A stretch of 64,000 nt of DNA from DASRHT01 sp035293765 (GTDB lineage Bacteria; Chloroflexota; Ktedonobacteria; Ktedonobacterales; Ktedonobacteraceae). The position numbers were made by a program, and so were the translations under genes. The first letter of the stretch is position 1, and each line of letters starts with the position of its first letter. Below are positions 33,513-41,741 of the stretch, one piece after another. The stretch covers positions 124,001 through 188,000 of the forward strand of contig DATGMF010000079.1 in the NCBI GenBank assembly GCA_035293765.1, in the 5' to 3' direction. Under the pieces are notes generated by a model. It was not told the DNA's origin, did not search any database, and saw only the letters and a program-made list of their open reading frames with translations.

Positions 33513-34055
33513 ATGCTGGATAGCGACGAATCGCTGGTTGAACTGGTCATTACAGCTCCCGAACCCTACGGTTTAGCCCTCGCATACCAGATGCGCTGTC
33601 GTACAACGCTAGGAGTTTTAACGCTGCTAATGGCCCAGGCGCAACGCTATGTAGTTATTGCTGCCCCCTTTTTGCAGGCGGGACATGGACTCTCTGAAGG
33701 ACCGCTAGCTGATGCCTTACGCGCTGCACTGCGTCGGGGCGTTAATATAGCTATAGTCAGTACCAGACAGGGATTGCAAACATTAAATATTGCAGACTTA
33801 CGAAAAGACGTCCGAGGGAGGCTGAGGCTATTTCAGCATCAGGCAAATAAAGAGGATGACCAGAATCTTGGTTCTCACGCCAAATTTTGTCTTGTCGATG
33901 GTGAGCATGCTTATGTAGGTAGCGCTAATTTAACCGGTCCGGGCCTTTCAAAACATTTTGAGATGGGATTACTTGTCCATGGTAAAGTCGCAAGACAGAT
34001 CGCCGAATTCTGGGACTATGCAGTTGAAATTGGTTTATTTGTATCGGATAAATAA
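33513..34055 (+). CDS. drmC: DrmC-like phospholipase D-family protein of DISARM
   Basis: The 180-residue protein has one complete HKD motif, SHAKFCLVDGEHAYVGSANL (His122, Lys124, Asp129), and ends with the EMGLLV strand typical of PLD-like nucleases. DrmC is the PLD member of DISARM and is reported as dispensable for some phages. This copy is short, with a single HKD, so it would need to dimerise to form an active site. It starts 11 bases after drmB and is the last gene of the island; the next gene is convergent. Only a weak ribosome site (GAGTGAAG) is seen, suggesting translational coupling. Confidence 0.85.
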   Translation: MLDSDESLVELVITAPEPYGLALAYQMRCRTTLGVLTLLMAQAQRYVVIAAPFLQAGHGLSEGPLADALRAALRRGVNIAIVSTRQGLQTLNIADLRKDVRGRLRLFQHQANKEDDQNLGSHAKFCLVDGEHAYVGSANLTGPGLSKHFEMGLLVHGKVARQIAEFWDYAVEIGLFVSDK

Positions 34056-34119
34056 TATCTGTCAACGACCACCCCAGCACTGCAAGTCTGTTACAAGATA
34101 TCCTCTAAATGTAAGCCCT

Positions 34120-34791
34120 TTACGAAATTCCTACCATCTGCTGCGACTGTTCTGAGCGGGCGAGGGCGGCGCGTAAGAGCGGGCGGGCGCGCTGGAAGTA
34201 GGTTTTGGCGGTGTTCTCGGGCATGTTCAGCAGACGTCCGATCTCGACGAAGGTTAGCTCCCGGGTGTAGCGCAGGAAGACGACGGAGCGCAGCTTGGGC
34301 GGCAGGGTCTGGATCGCCTGACGGATACGCTGCTGGAGCTCGTGTAGTTCCGCCATCTCTTCCGGCAATGGCTCAGGGTCCGGGATCACGTTGACCATCG
34401 ATATTTCCTCTTCCTCTTCAAGGGCTTCCAGTTCGGAGAAAAGCACGGGCCGCTTTTTGCGCAGCTCATCGCGACAGCGGTTGGCCGCAACCCGGTAGAG
34501 CCACGCTTTTAGCACTACGTTGGCATGCTGCATGGGCAGGCTTGAGCGTAGCTTGGGGATAAAGATATAGAATTGGAGAAAGACATGCTGCAATATGTCC
34601 GCTATTTGCTCATAATCGTTAAAATAACGGTTGATAAAATGAAATAATGGTACCTGGTAGCTTCTGACTAATGCTTCAAAAGCATCGTTGTCGCCAGCGA
34701 AGGTTTGCGCTATTAAGGTATTTTCGGGAATTTCTAAAGTAGCTTCATCTGAATATTCCTGTTTTGTATATGCCTGTTTATACATGGTCAT
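34120..34791 (-). CDS. ECF-type RNA polymerase sigma factor
   Basis: The 223-residue protein has sigma region 2 (DAFEALVRSYQVPLFHFINR, then DYEQIADILQHVFLQFY) and region 4 (LPPKLRSVVFLRYTRELTFV, then EIGRLLNMPENTAKTYFQRA). A Glu-rich linker lies between them. It directs RNA polymerase to a small regulon. It lies 66 bases downstream of the efflux permease in the same direction and is preceded by a 12-bp hairpin. No anti-sigma factor gene is adjacent, so its control is unclear. Confidence 0.92.
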   Translation of the reverse strand: MTMYKQAYTKQEYSDEATLEIPENTLIAQTFAGDNDAFEALVRSYQVPLFHFINRYFNDYEQIADILQHVFLQFYIFIPKLRSSLPMQHANVVLKAWLYRVAANRCRDELRKKRPVLFSELEALEEEEEISMVNVIPDPEPLPEEMAELHELQQRIRQAIQTLPPKLRSVVFLRYTRELTFVEIGRLLNMPENTAKTYFQRARPLLRAALARSEQSQQMVGIS

Positions 34792-34800
34792 CGCGCTCCC

Positions 34801-34844
34801 AGAGCAACCATGAGGTCATCGGTCAGAAGGCGCATGGTTGCTCT
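34801..34844. promoter_or_regulatory. Hairpin directly upstream of the ECF sigma gene
   Basis: Perfect 12-bp inverted arms AGAGCAACCATG (34801-34812) and CATGGTTGCTCT (34833-34844) lie in the 66-base gap between permease and sigma factor. On the minus strand the stem ends just before the GGGAG ribosome site. It could attenuate transcription or mask or expose translation of the sigma gene. Confidence 0.55.
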
Positions 34845-34857
34845 GTAACTAGCTAAT

Positions 34858-36213
34858 CTATTCGGTTCGTAGGGCCACGATTGGGTCCATCCGCGCGGCA
34901 CGCTGGGCCGGATAAAAGCCGAAGACGATGCCGACAAAGGCAGCAAAGCCAAAGGCCAGCAGGACCGCGAGCGGATCAAGCACAAAGGGACTGCCGGAAA
35001 AGGTCGCATTGAGGAATGCTCCGGCGACCCCCAGTATCACCCCCACCAGTCCTCCCAACGCGCTCAACATCAGCGCCTCCACCAGGAATTGGGCCATCAC
35101 GTCGCCGGGATGAGCGCCAATAGCGATGCGGATGCCAATCTCGCGCGTGCGTTCAGTAACCGAGACCAGCATAATGTTCATAATGCCGATACCGCCGACG
35201 AGCAGTGAGATAGCTGCCACGCTGATGAGCAGTATGGTCAACGATTGCGAAGCGGCCTGCACCGTCTGCAGGATCTGGGACTGATTCTGGATGGTGAAAT
35301 CGTCCAGTTGCGGGTTAGCAATCCCATGCTGCTGCTCCAGCAACTGCTCCATGCTCGTCTGCACATCGTTAATATTGTTAGCGTTATCCACCAGGACGGT
35401 GATGGAATTGATCCTCGGCGTGCCGGAGACCCTGGCAACAGCCGTACTAAAGGGAATATACACAACGTCATCGGCGTTGGCCGCCCCGCTCGTCCCTTTA
35501 GGCGCCAGCGTGCCAATCACGGTAAAGGGCACGTTGCGAATGCGAATCTGCTGTCCGATGGGATCAACGCCCTGCGGCGTGAAGAGGTTATCCACCACGG
35601 TCTGCCCGATTACCGCGACCGAACTGCCGCTCTGCTCGTCGGCATCGGAGATGAACGCGCCTTCCTGCATCTGCCAGCTTCCGACTTGCAGATATGATGG
35701 ATAGACGCCTTGAACGGTTGTGGACCAGTTCTGGTTCTGATAAATGACCTGCCCGCTTGCGTTGATAGATGGGCTGGCGGCGGTCACATGGGGTACCTGG
35801 GCGATGATCGCGTCGGCATCGCTTTGCGTCAGCGTCTGCACAGTGCCAGCTCCCTGTCTGACGCCGCCCGCATTGGCGCTGCCCGGCCTGACAACCAGCT
35901 CGTTCGGGTTCAAGCGTGAGAGGCGCTGACCGATCACGGCGGCGTTGCTCTCGCTGGTCGAGATCATCATAATTACCGCCCCAACGCCGATGATGATGCC
36001 GAGCGAGGTCAGGAGAGAGCGCAGCTTATTGGCGCGCACAGCTTCCAGGGCGCTGATACAGCTCTGCAAGAGGCCGAACATTCTCCGACGACGCGTAATA
36101 TTCGCTTTACGCGGGCGCTGCTGCGGTCTGAATGGATGTGGAGTTGGCGCAACTGCTCCATTTTGTGGGGGCTTGACCGGTGATGTTGCCGGCTTCTCGG
36201 GTTTCGTTTTCAT
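34858..36213 (-). CDS. MacB-type ABC transporter permease (FtsX family)
   Basis: The 451-residue protein has an N-terminal helix (about 45-75), a MacB-type extracytoplasmic core and three C-terminal helices of the FtsX domain (VSVTERTREIGIRIAIGAHP is the usual motif after the first of these). It is the membrane part of a MacAB-like efflux or mechanotransmission transporter. Its ATG overlaps the ATPase stop (ATGA). The Pro-rich N-terminal 35 residues are unusual but probably cytoplasmic. Confidence 0.93.
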   Translation of the reverse strand: MKTKPEKPATSPVKPPQNGAVAPTPHPFRPQQRPRKANITRRRRMFGLLQSCISALEAVRANKLRSLLTSLGIIIGVGAVIMMISTSESNAAVIGQRLSRLNPNELVVRPGSANAGGVRQGAGTVQTLTQSDADAIIAQVPHVTAASPSINASGQVIYQNQNWSTTVQGVYPSYLQVGSWQMQEGAFISDADEQSGSSVAVIGQTVVDNLFTPQGVDPIGQQIRIRNVPFTVIGTLAPKGTSGAANADDVVYIPFSTAVARVSGTPRINSITVLVDNANNINDVQTSMEQLLEQQHGIANPQLDDFTIQNQSQILQTVQAASQSLTILLISVAAISLLVGGIGIMNIMLVSVTERTREIGIRIAIGAHPGDVMAQFLVEALMLSALGGLVGVILGVAGAFLNATFSGSPFVLDPLAVLLAFGFAAFVGIVFGFYPAQRAARMDPIVALRTE

Positions 36214-36998
36214 GAGGACACCTTCTTCTCTAGTAAGGGCCGTTGTTGTGCCAACTGCTCCTTTGCGCTCTGGGGCTGCTCATTGATGACATCGTCAACG
36301 ATGCGCCCATCGCGGAAAACCACTTTACGGCGACAGTAACTGGCTATATCCGGCTCATGCGTTACCAGCACGACGGTCATGCCACGCGAATTGAGCTGTT
36401 GCAAGATGGTCATAATTTCAAGGCTGGTATGACTATCCAGGTTGCCGGTAGGCTCGTCGGCCAGGATCATCGTCGGAGCAGTAACCAGCGAGCGGGCAAT
36501 GGCGACGCGCTGCTGTTGCCCACCTGAAAGCTCCATTGGACGATGGTTCGCCCGCGAACTGAGCCCGACCATTGCCAGAGCCCATCTGGCGCGCTGCCGC
36601 CGCTTTTCTGTTGGCATGCCTGCGTAGACCAGCGGCAGCTCAACATTGGCAAGCGCGGTCATCCAGGTGAGAAGGTTAAAGCTCTGGAAAACAAAGCCGA
36701 TCTTCTGGTTGCGCACATTTGCCAGTTCGCCGACGCTCATCTGACTGACCGGTATGCCATCGAGCAGATAATCTCCGCTCGATGGCCGGTCCAGACAGCC
36801 GAGAATGTTCATTAGCGTCGATTTGCCAGAGCCGGATGGCCCCATGATGGCGATCATTTCGCCGGGAGCAATATCCAGATCGATGCCACGCAAGGCAGGC
36901 ACAATCGTGCGACCCATGACATAATGTTTGCTAAGCTGCTGCAAGCGAATGATCGGTGGCGATTCATGCAGGCTGATCGGCTGATCGTGCTGTTCCAT
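36210..36998 (-). CDS. MacB/LolD-type ABC transporter ATP-binding protein
   Basis: The 262-residue ATPase has Walker A GPSGSGKST, Q-loop FQSFNLL, signature LSGGQQQRVAIARSL, Walker B ILADEPTGNLD and H-loop VTHEPD. It belongs to the LolD/MacB ATPase group that pairs with FtsX-type permeases. The gene sits between the adaptor and permease genes with four-base overlap or a short gap, so the three proteins should form one pump. Confidence 0.95.
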   Translation of the reverse strand: MEQHDQPISLHESPPIIRLQQLSKHYVMGRTIVPALRGIDLDIAPGEMIAIMGPSGSGKSTLMNILGCLDRPSSGDYLLDGIPVSQMSVGELANVRNQKIGFVFQSFNLLTWMTALANVELPLVYAGMPTEKRRQRARWALAMVGLSSRANHRPMELSGGQQQRVAIARSLVTAPTMILADEPTGNLDSHTSLEIMTILQQLNSRGMTVVLVTHEPDIASYCRRKVVFRDGRIVDDVINEQPQSAKEQLAQQRPLLEKKVSS

Positions 36999-37003
36999 TG
37001 TGC

Positions 37004-38566
37004 TTAGCCTCCAGCGCCGCCGCCGAAGCGACCGCCACCGCCTGCGCCACCACCACCTGGAAAGCCACCGGCACCACCGGCACCACCAGCGCCGCCTCTG
37101 CCACCATTGGTCGAGCTACTTGTGCCGCCTGTTTGTCCGGTCACAACCTGATCGCCTTCGTTCAGACCGGATGTTACCTCTACAAACTGCCCATTATTCA
37201 GTCCAACGGTAATCGCCCGTGGGATAAGCTTGCCGTTGCGCAACAGTAATACAACTCTGCTTGGATTGGCGGACCCCTGACCGCCGTTCTGTCCGCGCTG
37301 GCCGCCAAAAGCGGATGCCAGGGTGGTGCGGTCGATCTCCCCATTTTGTAGCGCGATGGTGGGGAAGGTCAGGGCGGATGAAGGGATCAGCAAGGCGTCG
37401 ATGCTTTGTGCTGTGGTGACGTTCACGGTCGCGGTCATGCCTGGATAGAGGTGCAGGCCGTTCTCGCTATTCTGATCGACCACCAGCATGACGGGGTAGG
37501 TCACAACATTGGAAGTTGTCTGCCCGATGGTCTCAATCGCGGTCACGCTGGCGCGGAACGTCGCGGTGGGATACGCTGTCACGGTAAACTGGGCGGGCTG
37601 CCCGACCTGAACGTTACCGATATCGGCCTCGTTGACCTGGGCCGTGATGGTGAGCTTGCTTGTATCGGTCAGGATCATGAATGGCTGCGACGAGGTGCTG
37701 CTTGAACTGCTGGACCCTCCGCCTGAGCCGACATTTTGCCCGATTGCGCCGTTCAGTCCGGCTACCGTCGCGTCTACCGGAGCGGTCATCACCGCACTGG
37801 TATTGGCGCTATCGATGCTATGCTGCGCGGCATCGCGCTGAGCTACAGCTCGGTCAAGCGCCTGCTGGGCTGATACAACCTGAGCCGAGGCTGAGGCGTT
37901 GCTGGCATTGATCTGATTCTGGGCCTGAGCAAAGGCATCCTGCGCCACTTGCACACAATTGGGAGGTGGTGTGGATGGTGTTGGCGTACCAGGACCTGGC
38001 GTTGGCGTTGGCTGGCTACATTTACTCAGAGCCGCTTGCAACGTATCACGGGCCGTATTGAGCGCGGCTGCATTCGAGTTCTGAGTATTGGTCAGACTGA
38101 CCTCAGCCGCGTTCAGGCTTGTTTGTGCAGCGGTGACGCCGAGCTGGGCCTGGTTGAGGCTATCCTGGAGGGCAGTCATATCAACGTTGATTTTTGCCAG
38201 TACCTGGCCTTGCTTGACATGCTGGCCGATCTGCACATCGATCTCGCGCACCTGCCCGGCGACCGTAAAGTTCATATTGTATTGCGCATTCGCATTGATC
38301 GGGCCGGTGGCCGATATCCGCTGGCTGATATTTCCTATAGTCGCGGTTGCTTGCGTAAACTGCACGGCGGGTGGCTTAGTGATCTGGGCGTATACGACCA
38401 GGCTGCCGCCAATTAAGCTAAGGAGTAAAACAATGATCAGTGCAGTCAACCAGAGGCGGCGCCGGCGACGCGGCTGCTCCAGTTTGAGATCGACCGCTTC
38501 CATTTCGGTCGTATCCTCATCAAATAGAGGCTGCAGTTTCATTTCTACATCTTCTGATGACATCAT
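37004..38566 (-). CDS. HlyD/MacA-type efflux adaptor
   Basis: The 520-residue protein has a cytoplasmic N-terminus, an Arg-rich stop-transfer and a transmembrane helix (about 38-60). A biotinyl-lipoyl-like domain follows (GQVREIDVQIGQHVKQGQVL), then a coiled coil (about 125-260, interrupted by a Pro/Thr-rich loop) and beta-barrel domains. The C-terminus is a Gly-rich tail of about 50 residues. Such adaptors link a MacB-type pump to the cell surface. In a monoderm-like envelope there is no TolC, so it probably acts with the pump alone. Confidence 0.9.
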   Translation of the reverse strand: MMSSEDVEMKLQPLFDEDTTEMEAVDLKLEQPRRRRRLWLTALIIVLLLSLIGGSLVVYAQITKPPAVQFTQATATIGNISQRISATGPINANAQYNMNFTVAGQVREIDVQIGQHVKQGQVLAKINVDMTALQDSLNQAQLGVTAAQTSLNAAEVSLTNTQNSNAAALNTARDTLQAALSKCSQPTPTPGPGTPTPSTPPPNCVQVAQDAFAQAQNQINASNASASAQVVSAQQALDRAVAQRDAAQHSIDSANTSAVMTAPVDATVAGLNGAIGQNVGSGGGSSSSSSTSSQPFMILTDTSKLTITAQVNEADIGNVQVGQPAQFTVTAYPTATFRASVTAIETIGQTTSNVVTYPVMLVVDQNSENGLHLYPGMTATVNVTTAQSIDALLIPSSALTFPTIALQNGEIDRTTLASAFGGQRGQNGGQGSANPSRVVLLLRNGKLIPRAITVGLNNGQFVEVTSGLNEGDQVVTGQTGGTSSSTNGGRGGAGGAGGAGGFPGGGGAGGGGRFGGGAGG

Positions 38567-38572
38567 ATGCTT

Positions 38573-39343
38573 TTAGCCTCCGAGATTCGTGCGATTGAGC
38601 ATGCCCGGCAGCAGGATGAGAATATTTTGAGCAGCGATTGTCCCCTGGCTATTAGCCTGCCCGGTCAGCGTAATGGGTGTGCCAGTTTTGAGGTCGGCGG
38701 AAGTTGCCTGGACGGTTTGTACAATCTGCGTGTCTTTGGTCACGGTGACGGTAAAGTCTGAGCCGCTCGCCTCTGTCACCGTAACGGTGCTGCCGTTGAT
38801 CTGACCAATAGTACCTGTGACCCCACGCGCCCCGTTAGCATTTGCGCCATTACCGCCATTGCCGTTTCGTCCCCCGTTAGCGGGGCGATTTGGTCGGGGG
38901 CAACCATTATTGTTGTTATTGGTATTATTCCTGCGCTGTTGCCCATTCCCTTGAAAATTGTTGCGATTGGTGACGGTAATTCTGGTGGCTGCATAGGTAT
39001 TATCGGGCTGCTTACTGACCTGGACCGCGACGAAGCCGCCCTCTTGCAGGCTGCTTACCGTGACTGCCGTCTGGCGCGTAAAACGAGTGGTGCTGGAGTA
39101 GGTTGCTGTGACGCTCTTCCCTTGCAGATTCGTGATGGTGAGCGTGTTGCCGTTGATATTCTGCAAAGTCCCGGCAACTGTGCGGGGTAGCAAAGCGACG
39201 CAGGCCGTTGCAGTAGCGGAAGTAGATGATGGCACGGTGGAGGCGGAAGAAGTGGGAGCTGAGCCGCAACCAATGATTAGGGCCGCGAGCGTAAATAAGA
39301 GTGCAGCTCCTGTTGCCCGTTTAAACAGTCGAAACGCATCCAT
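38573..39343 (-). CDS. DUF5666-domain lipoprotein
   Basis: The 256-residue protein has a lipoprotein signal ending LIIGC and two DUF5666-like beta domains. Each contains the 'G-x-I/L-x-x-I-N-G-x-x-x-T-V/I-T' pattern: GTLQNINGNTLTITN and GTIGQINGSTVTVTE. An Asn/Gly-rich linker separates them. The function of the domain is not known; it often accompanies MacAB-type pumps. GGAGG for the next gene lies within its last codons, so adaptor translation is coupled. AAGGAGA precedes its own start. Confidence 0.88.
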   Translation of the reverse strand: MDAFRLFKRATGAALLFTLAALIIGCGSAPTSSASTVPSSTSATATACVALLPRTVAGTLQNINGNTLTITNLQGKSVTATYSSTTRFTRQTAVTVSSLQEGGFVAVQVSKQPDNTYAATRITVTNRNNFQGNGQQRRNNTNNNNNGCPRPNRPANGGRNGNGGNGANANGARGVTGTIGQINGSTVTVTEASGSDFTVTVTKDTQIVQTVQATSADLKTGTPITLTGQANSQGTIAAQNILILLPGMLNRTNLGG

Positions 39344-39625
39344 AGCTGTAAGTCTCCTTTTAGATTCTCTCTTTGGTTGTTTTTCACTGGCTTTTCATGC
39401 TCTGCGCGAGCAGTTTCTCAGGTACTTTGACCAGTTCATTCACTTAACTTTAGAGCGGTCCAGAGCGAGCTTCAGGTTACCATTGCGGAACGCGAAGCCC
39501 ATCAAAATACGTATTACAATTGGTACTCTCAGTTTGCTGCCTCATAATCTAACATAGAGTCTTTAGAAAACTCTCAGGTAATTGTAAAATGTTTGTATGG
39601 AGATTAAAAGTGCTCGATACTTCAT

Positions 39626-39675
39626 TTCCGCGTTCCTGAGCGAAGCTAGCGCGGGAGCGGCGTTGGAACACGGAA
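39626..39675. repeat. Palindromic element, copy 2
   Basis: Arms TTCCGCGTTCC (39626-39636) and GGAACACGGAA (39665-39675) pair with one mismatch around a 28-base core. That core is the reverse complement of the one at 2117-2144 (25 of 28 identical). The arm sequence is unrelated to that of copy 1. Confidence 0.7.
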
Positions 39676-39751
39676 CGTTTTAAAGATAGTTTAATCTCGA
39701 TCTCATTTTAGAGCACACTACTGAACATTTCGGCCTGCATCGTCGTTAAAG

Positions 39752-39780
39752 TTGACAATTGTGTGGCGGCTAAGTAAGAT
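39752..39780 (+). promoter_or_regulatory. Sigma-70 promoter for the D,D-carboxypeptidase gene
   Basis: TTGACA (39752-39757) and TAAGAT (39775-39780) with a 17-base spacer lie about 60 bases before the ATG at 39841. Confidence 0.65.
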
Positions 39781-39840
39781 AGGATAATGATCCGTAAGTA
39801 TAAATTACTCGATATAGAAGGTGCATGAGAGGAATGGTGC

Positions 39841-41508
39841 ATGTATAAAACGCCGCCCCAGGAAGAACATCCCCAGCAGCCACAGCTTTCCTATCCCCGG
39901 CGGGCAGCTCTCAGGCGACGACAGAAAGAGTTCTACAGCGACGAACATCCCGAAGTTCCCAAAGTCAGGCGAGCTTCGTTACATCTAGATACACCCGCAG
40001 CTTTACCCGCCACTCCCAGAAAAGCCGCGCGCCGTAAGAAGGCGGTCCAGGAGGAAGTGGCGCCAGAGACTGAGCCTATGGAGGCTCAAGATGTCCCTTC
40101 CACGCCCGCAACAAATAAAATTATGCTGGCACGGCGCAGACAACCGGCAGTGTATGAACCACCTCCCACAACGTATCGCCGCTCGCATTTACGTAAACGG
40201 CGTAAACAGCAACCTGCGCCCTTTGACTTCTTCCGCCGACTGAGCCGTAATCGCGCCGTTGCTTTTACGACGATGATGACTTTTCTCTTCGTTTTAGTGC
40301 TTTTGCCTGTAACCTTTAATTTTTTGCAGAACTACCGTAATTCAGCGCAAGGGCCGGTGGTGATGGGGCTGGGTTCGACTGGCTCAGGCAATAGCCCGGT
40401 TCAGCCTACAGCCGACCCGCATCAGATTGTGCTTGCACCTTCCAATAGCAACCATCCAGCTCCGCCGGTGTTTGCCACTTCAGCCTATTTGATCGATGCG
40501 GACACGGGGGCGACGTTGTACGCGCACAATCCCTTTGCCCATTTGCCTATGCTCAGCACAACCAAGCTGATGACGGCCCTGCTGGCGGTTGAGCATGGCA
40601 ATCTTGATCAGCAAATCACGATTACCGATGCGATCAGTCGTGATCTCAATAATCTCTCAGCCGATAGCTCTCTGATGGGCATCAAAAAGGGCGAGACCTA
40701 TTCATTGCGCGACCTGCTCTATGGCCTGATGCTGGTCTCCGGCAACGATGCGGCGGTCGCGATTGCCGATGCTATAGGGGGCAATCTGCAAACCTTTGTG
40801 GACCAGATGAATCAGCGGGCGCAGCAGCTTGGTTTACATGACACGCATTACGTGAATCCGCATGGGCTGCTGGACCCGAACCATTTTTCGTGCGCTCATG
40901 ACCTTGCCATACTGGGGCGTACCAGTTTAGGCAATCCCCTTATTCATGAGATTAGCGGCACGAAAGAGTATCGTATTGCCAAAACCGCCGCTCATGCGGA
41001 TCATGATCTTTTTAATGGCAATCAGTTCCTCTGGTGGTATCCCGGCGTCGATGGCGGAAAACCGGGCTGGGATGGCGATAAAAATTTCGTGCAGGTGATA
41101 TCGGTGACGCGCAACCAGCGCCATCTGATCGGCGTTACCATGCATACTAACGACTGGTGGACCGATATGCGCGACCTGATGAACTGGGGGTTCAACACGT
41201 TTAACTGGGTTTCTCCCTATAACGTCGATCTGACCTCTCCCATCCCTTACGATTACGAGTGGAATTACTTTGTGAGGGATAAAAAAGAAAATACTATCCC
41301 CACCGCCGATCACGGGCGCTACTACATTTACACAGGCTATAGCATCGCTGACCCTATCCTTACCTACTTTGATAAGAATAACGGTCTGAAAAAATTTGGC
41401 TTCCCCGAAGGTCCGCCTGTAAGATCGCTCAATACCATCATTACGCAACAATTCGATCATGGAACAATCCAATGTGATGTGAACGCAAGGCAATGCCGGG
41501 TGATGTAG
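39841..41508 (+). CDS. D-alanyl-D-alanine carboxypeptidase family protein (PBP5-like)
   Basis: The 555-residue protein has a long basic cytoplasmic N-terminus, a transmembrane helix near 137-160 and a Ser/Pro-rich linker. The penicillin-binding transpeptidase-like domain follows, with SxxK as STTK (Ser239, Lys242) and SxN as SGN (300-302). The third motif, normally KTG, reads KPG (407-409). A C-terminal domain of about 90 residues contains IADPILTYFDKNNGLKKFGF, resembling a surface repeat. The family trims D-Ala from peptidoglycan stem peptides. Activity with KPG is uncertain. It precedes the murT/gatD genes, which also act on the cell wall. Confidence 0.88.
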   Translation: MYKTPPQEEHPQQPQLSYPRRAALRRRQKEFYSDEHPEVPKVRRASLHLDTPAALPATPRKAARRKKAVQEEVAPETEPMEAQDVPSTPATNKIMLARRRQPAVYEPPPTTYRRSHLRKRRKQQPAPFDFFRRLSRNRAVAFTTMMTFLFVLVLLPVTFNFLQNYRNSAQGPVVMGLGSTGSGNSPVQPTADPHQIVLAPSNSNHPAPPVFATSAYLIDADTGATLYAHNPFAHLPMLSTTKLMTALLAVEHGNLDQQITITDAISRDLNNLSADSSLMGIKKGETYSLRDLLYGLMLVSGNDAAVAIADAIGGNLQTFVDQMNQRAQQLGLHDTHYVNPHGLLDPNHFSCAHDLAILGRTSLGNPLIHEISGTKEYRIAKTAAHADHDLFNGNQFLWWYPGVDGGKPGWDGDKNFVQVISVTRNQRHLIGVTMHTNDWWTDMRDLMNWGFNTFNWVSPYNVDLTSPIPYDYEWNYFVRDKKENTIPTADHGRYYIYTGYSIADPILTYFDKNNGLKKFGFPEGPPVRSLNTIITQQFDHGTIQCDVNARQCRVM

Positions 41509-41566
41509 GAAGGGAAGGTAATATTCTACAATTGTTACCATGCTTCCTATATTGTGACCTTTTTCA

Positions 41567-41595
41567 TTGTCCCCCATCCCCATCTTTGCTATACT
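41567..41595 (+). promoter_or_regulatory. Extended -10 promoter for murT-gatD
   Basis: TTGTCC (41567-41572), a 17-base spacer and TATACT (41590-41595) preceded by TGC form an extended -10 promoter. The murT start is about 145 bases downstream. Confidence 0.55.
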
Positions 41596-41741
41596 GCAAA
41601 CGATCTGATAAATATCGCCTTGCGTCCGACCCGGAGGATATAGCCCCTGAATTTGGAGGCTGTAGCCGCCAGGCAAAGATGGGCATGGGGCTAGCCTCTA
41701 TAGGCGTCTGTAAAGTACACGATAACAGGTAAATAAGATTT

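Larger units (their letters stand above)
39344..39840. other. Divergent intergenic region with repeat and promoter
   Basis: This 497-base region separates the efflux operon from the D,D-carboxypeptidase gene. It holds the second copy of the palindromic element (39626-39675) and a promoter toward the right (39752-39780). No promoter for the efflux operon was recognised with confidence. Confidence 0.5.
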
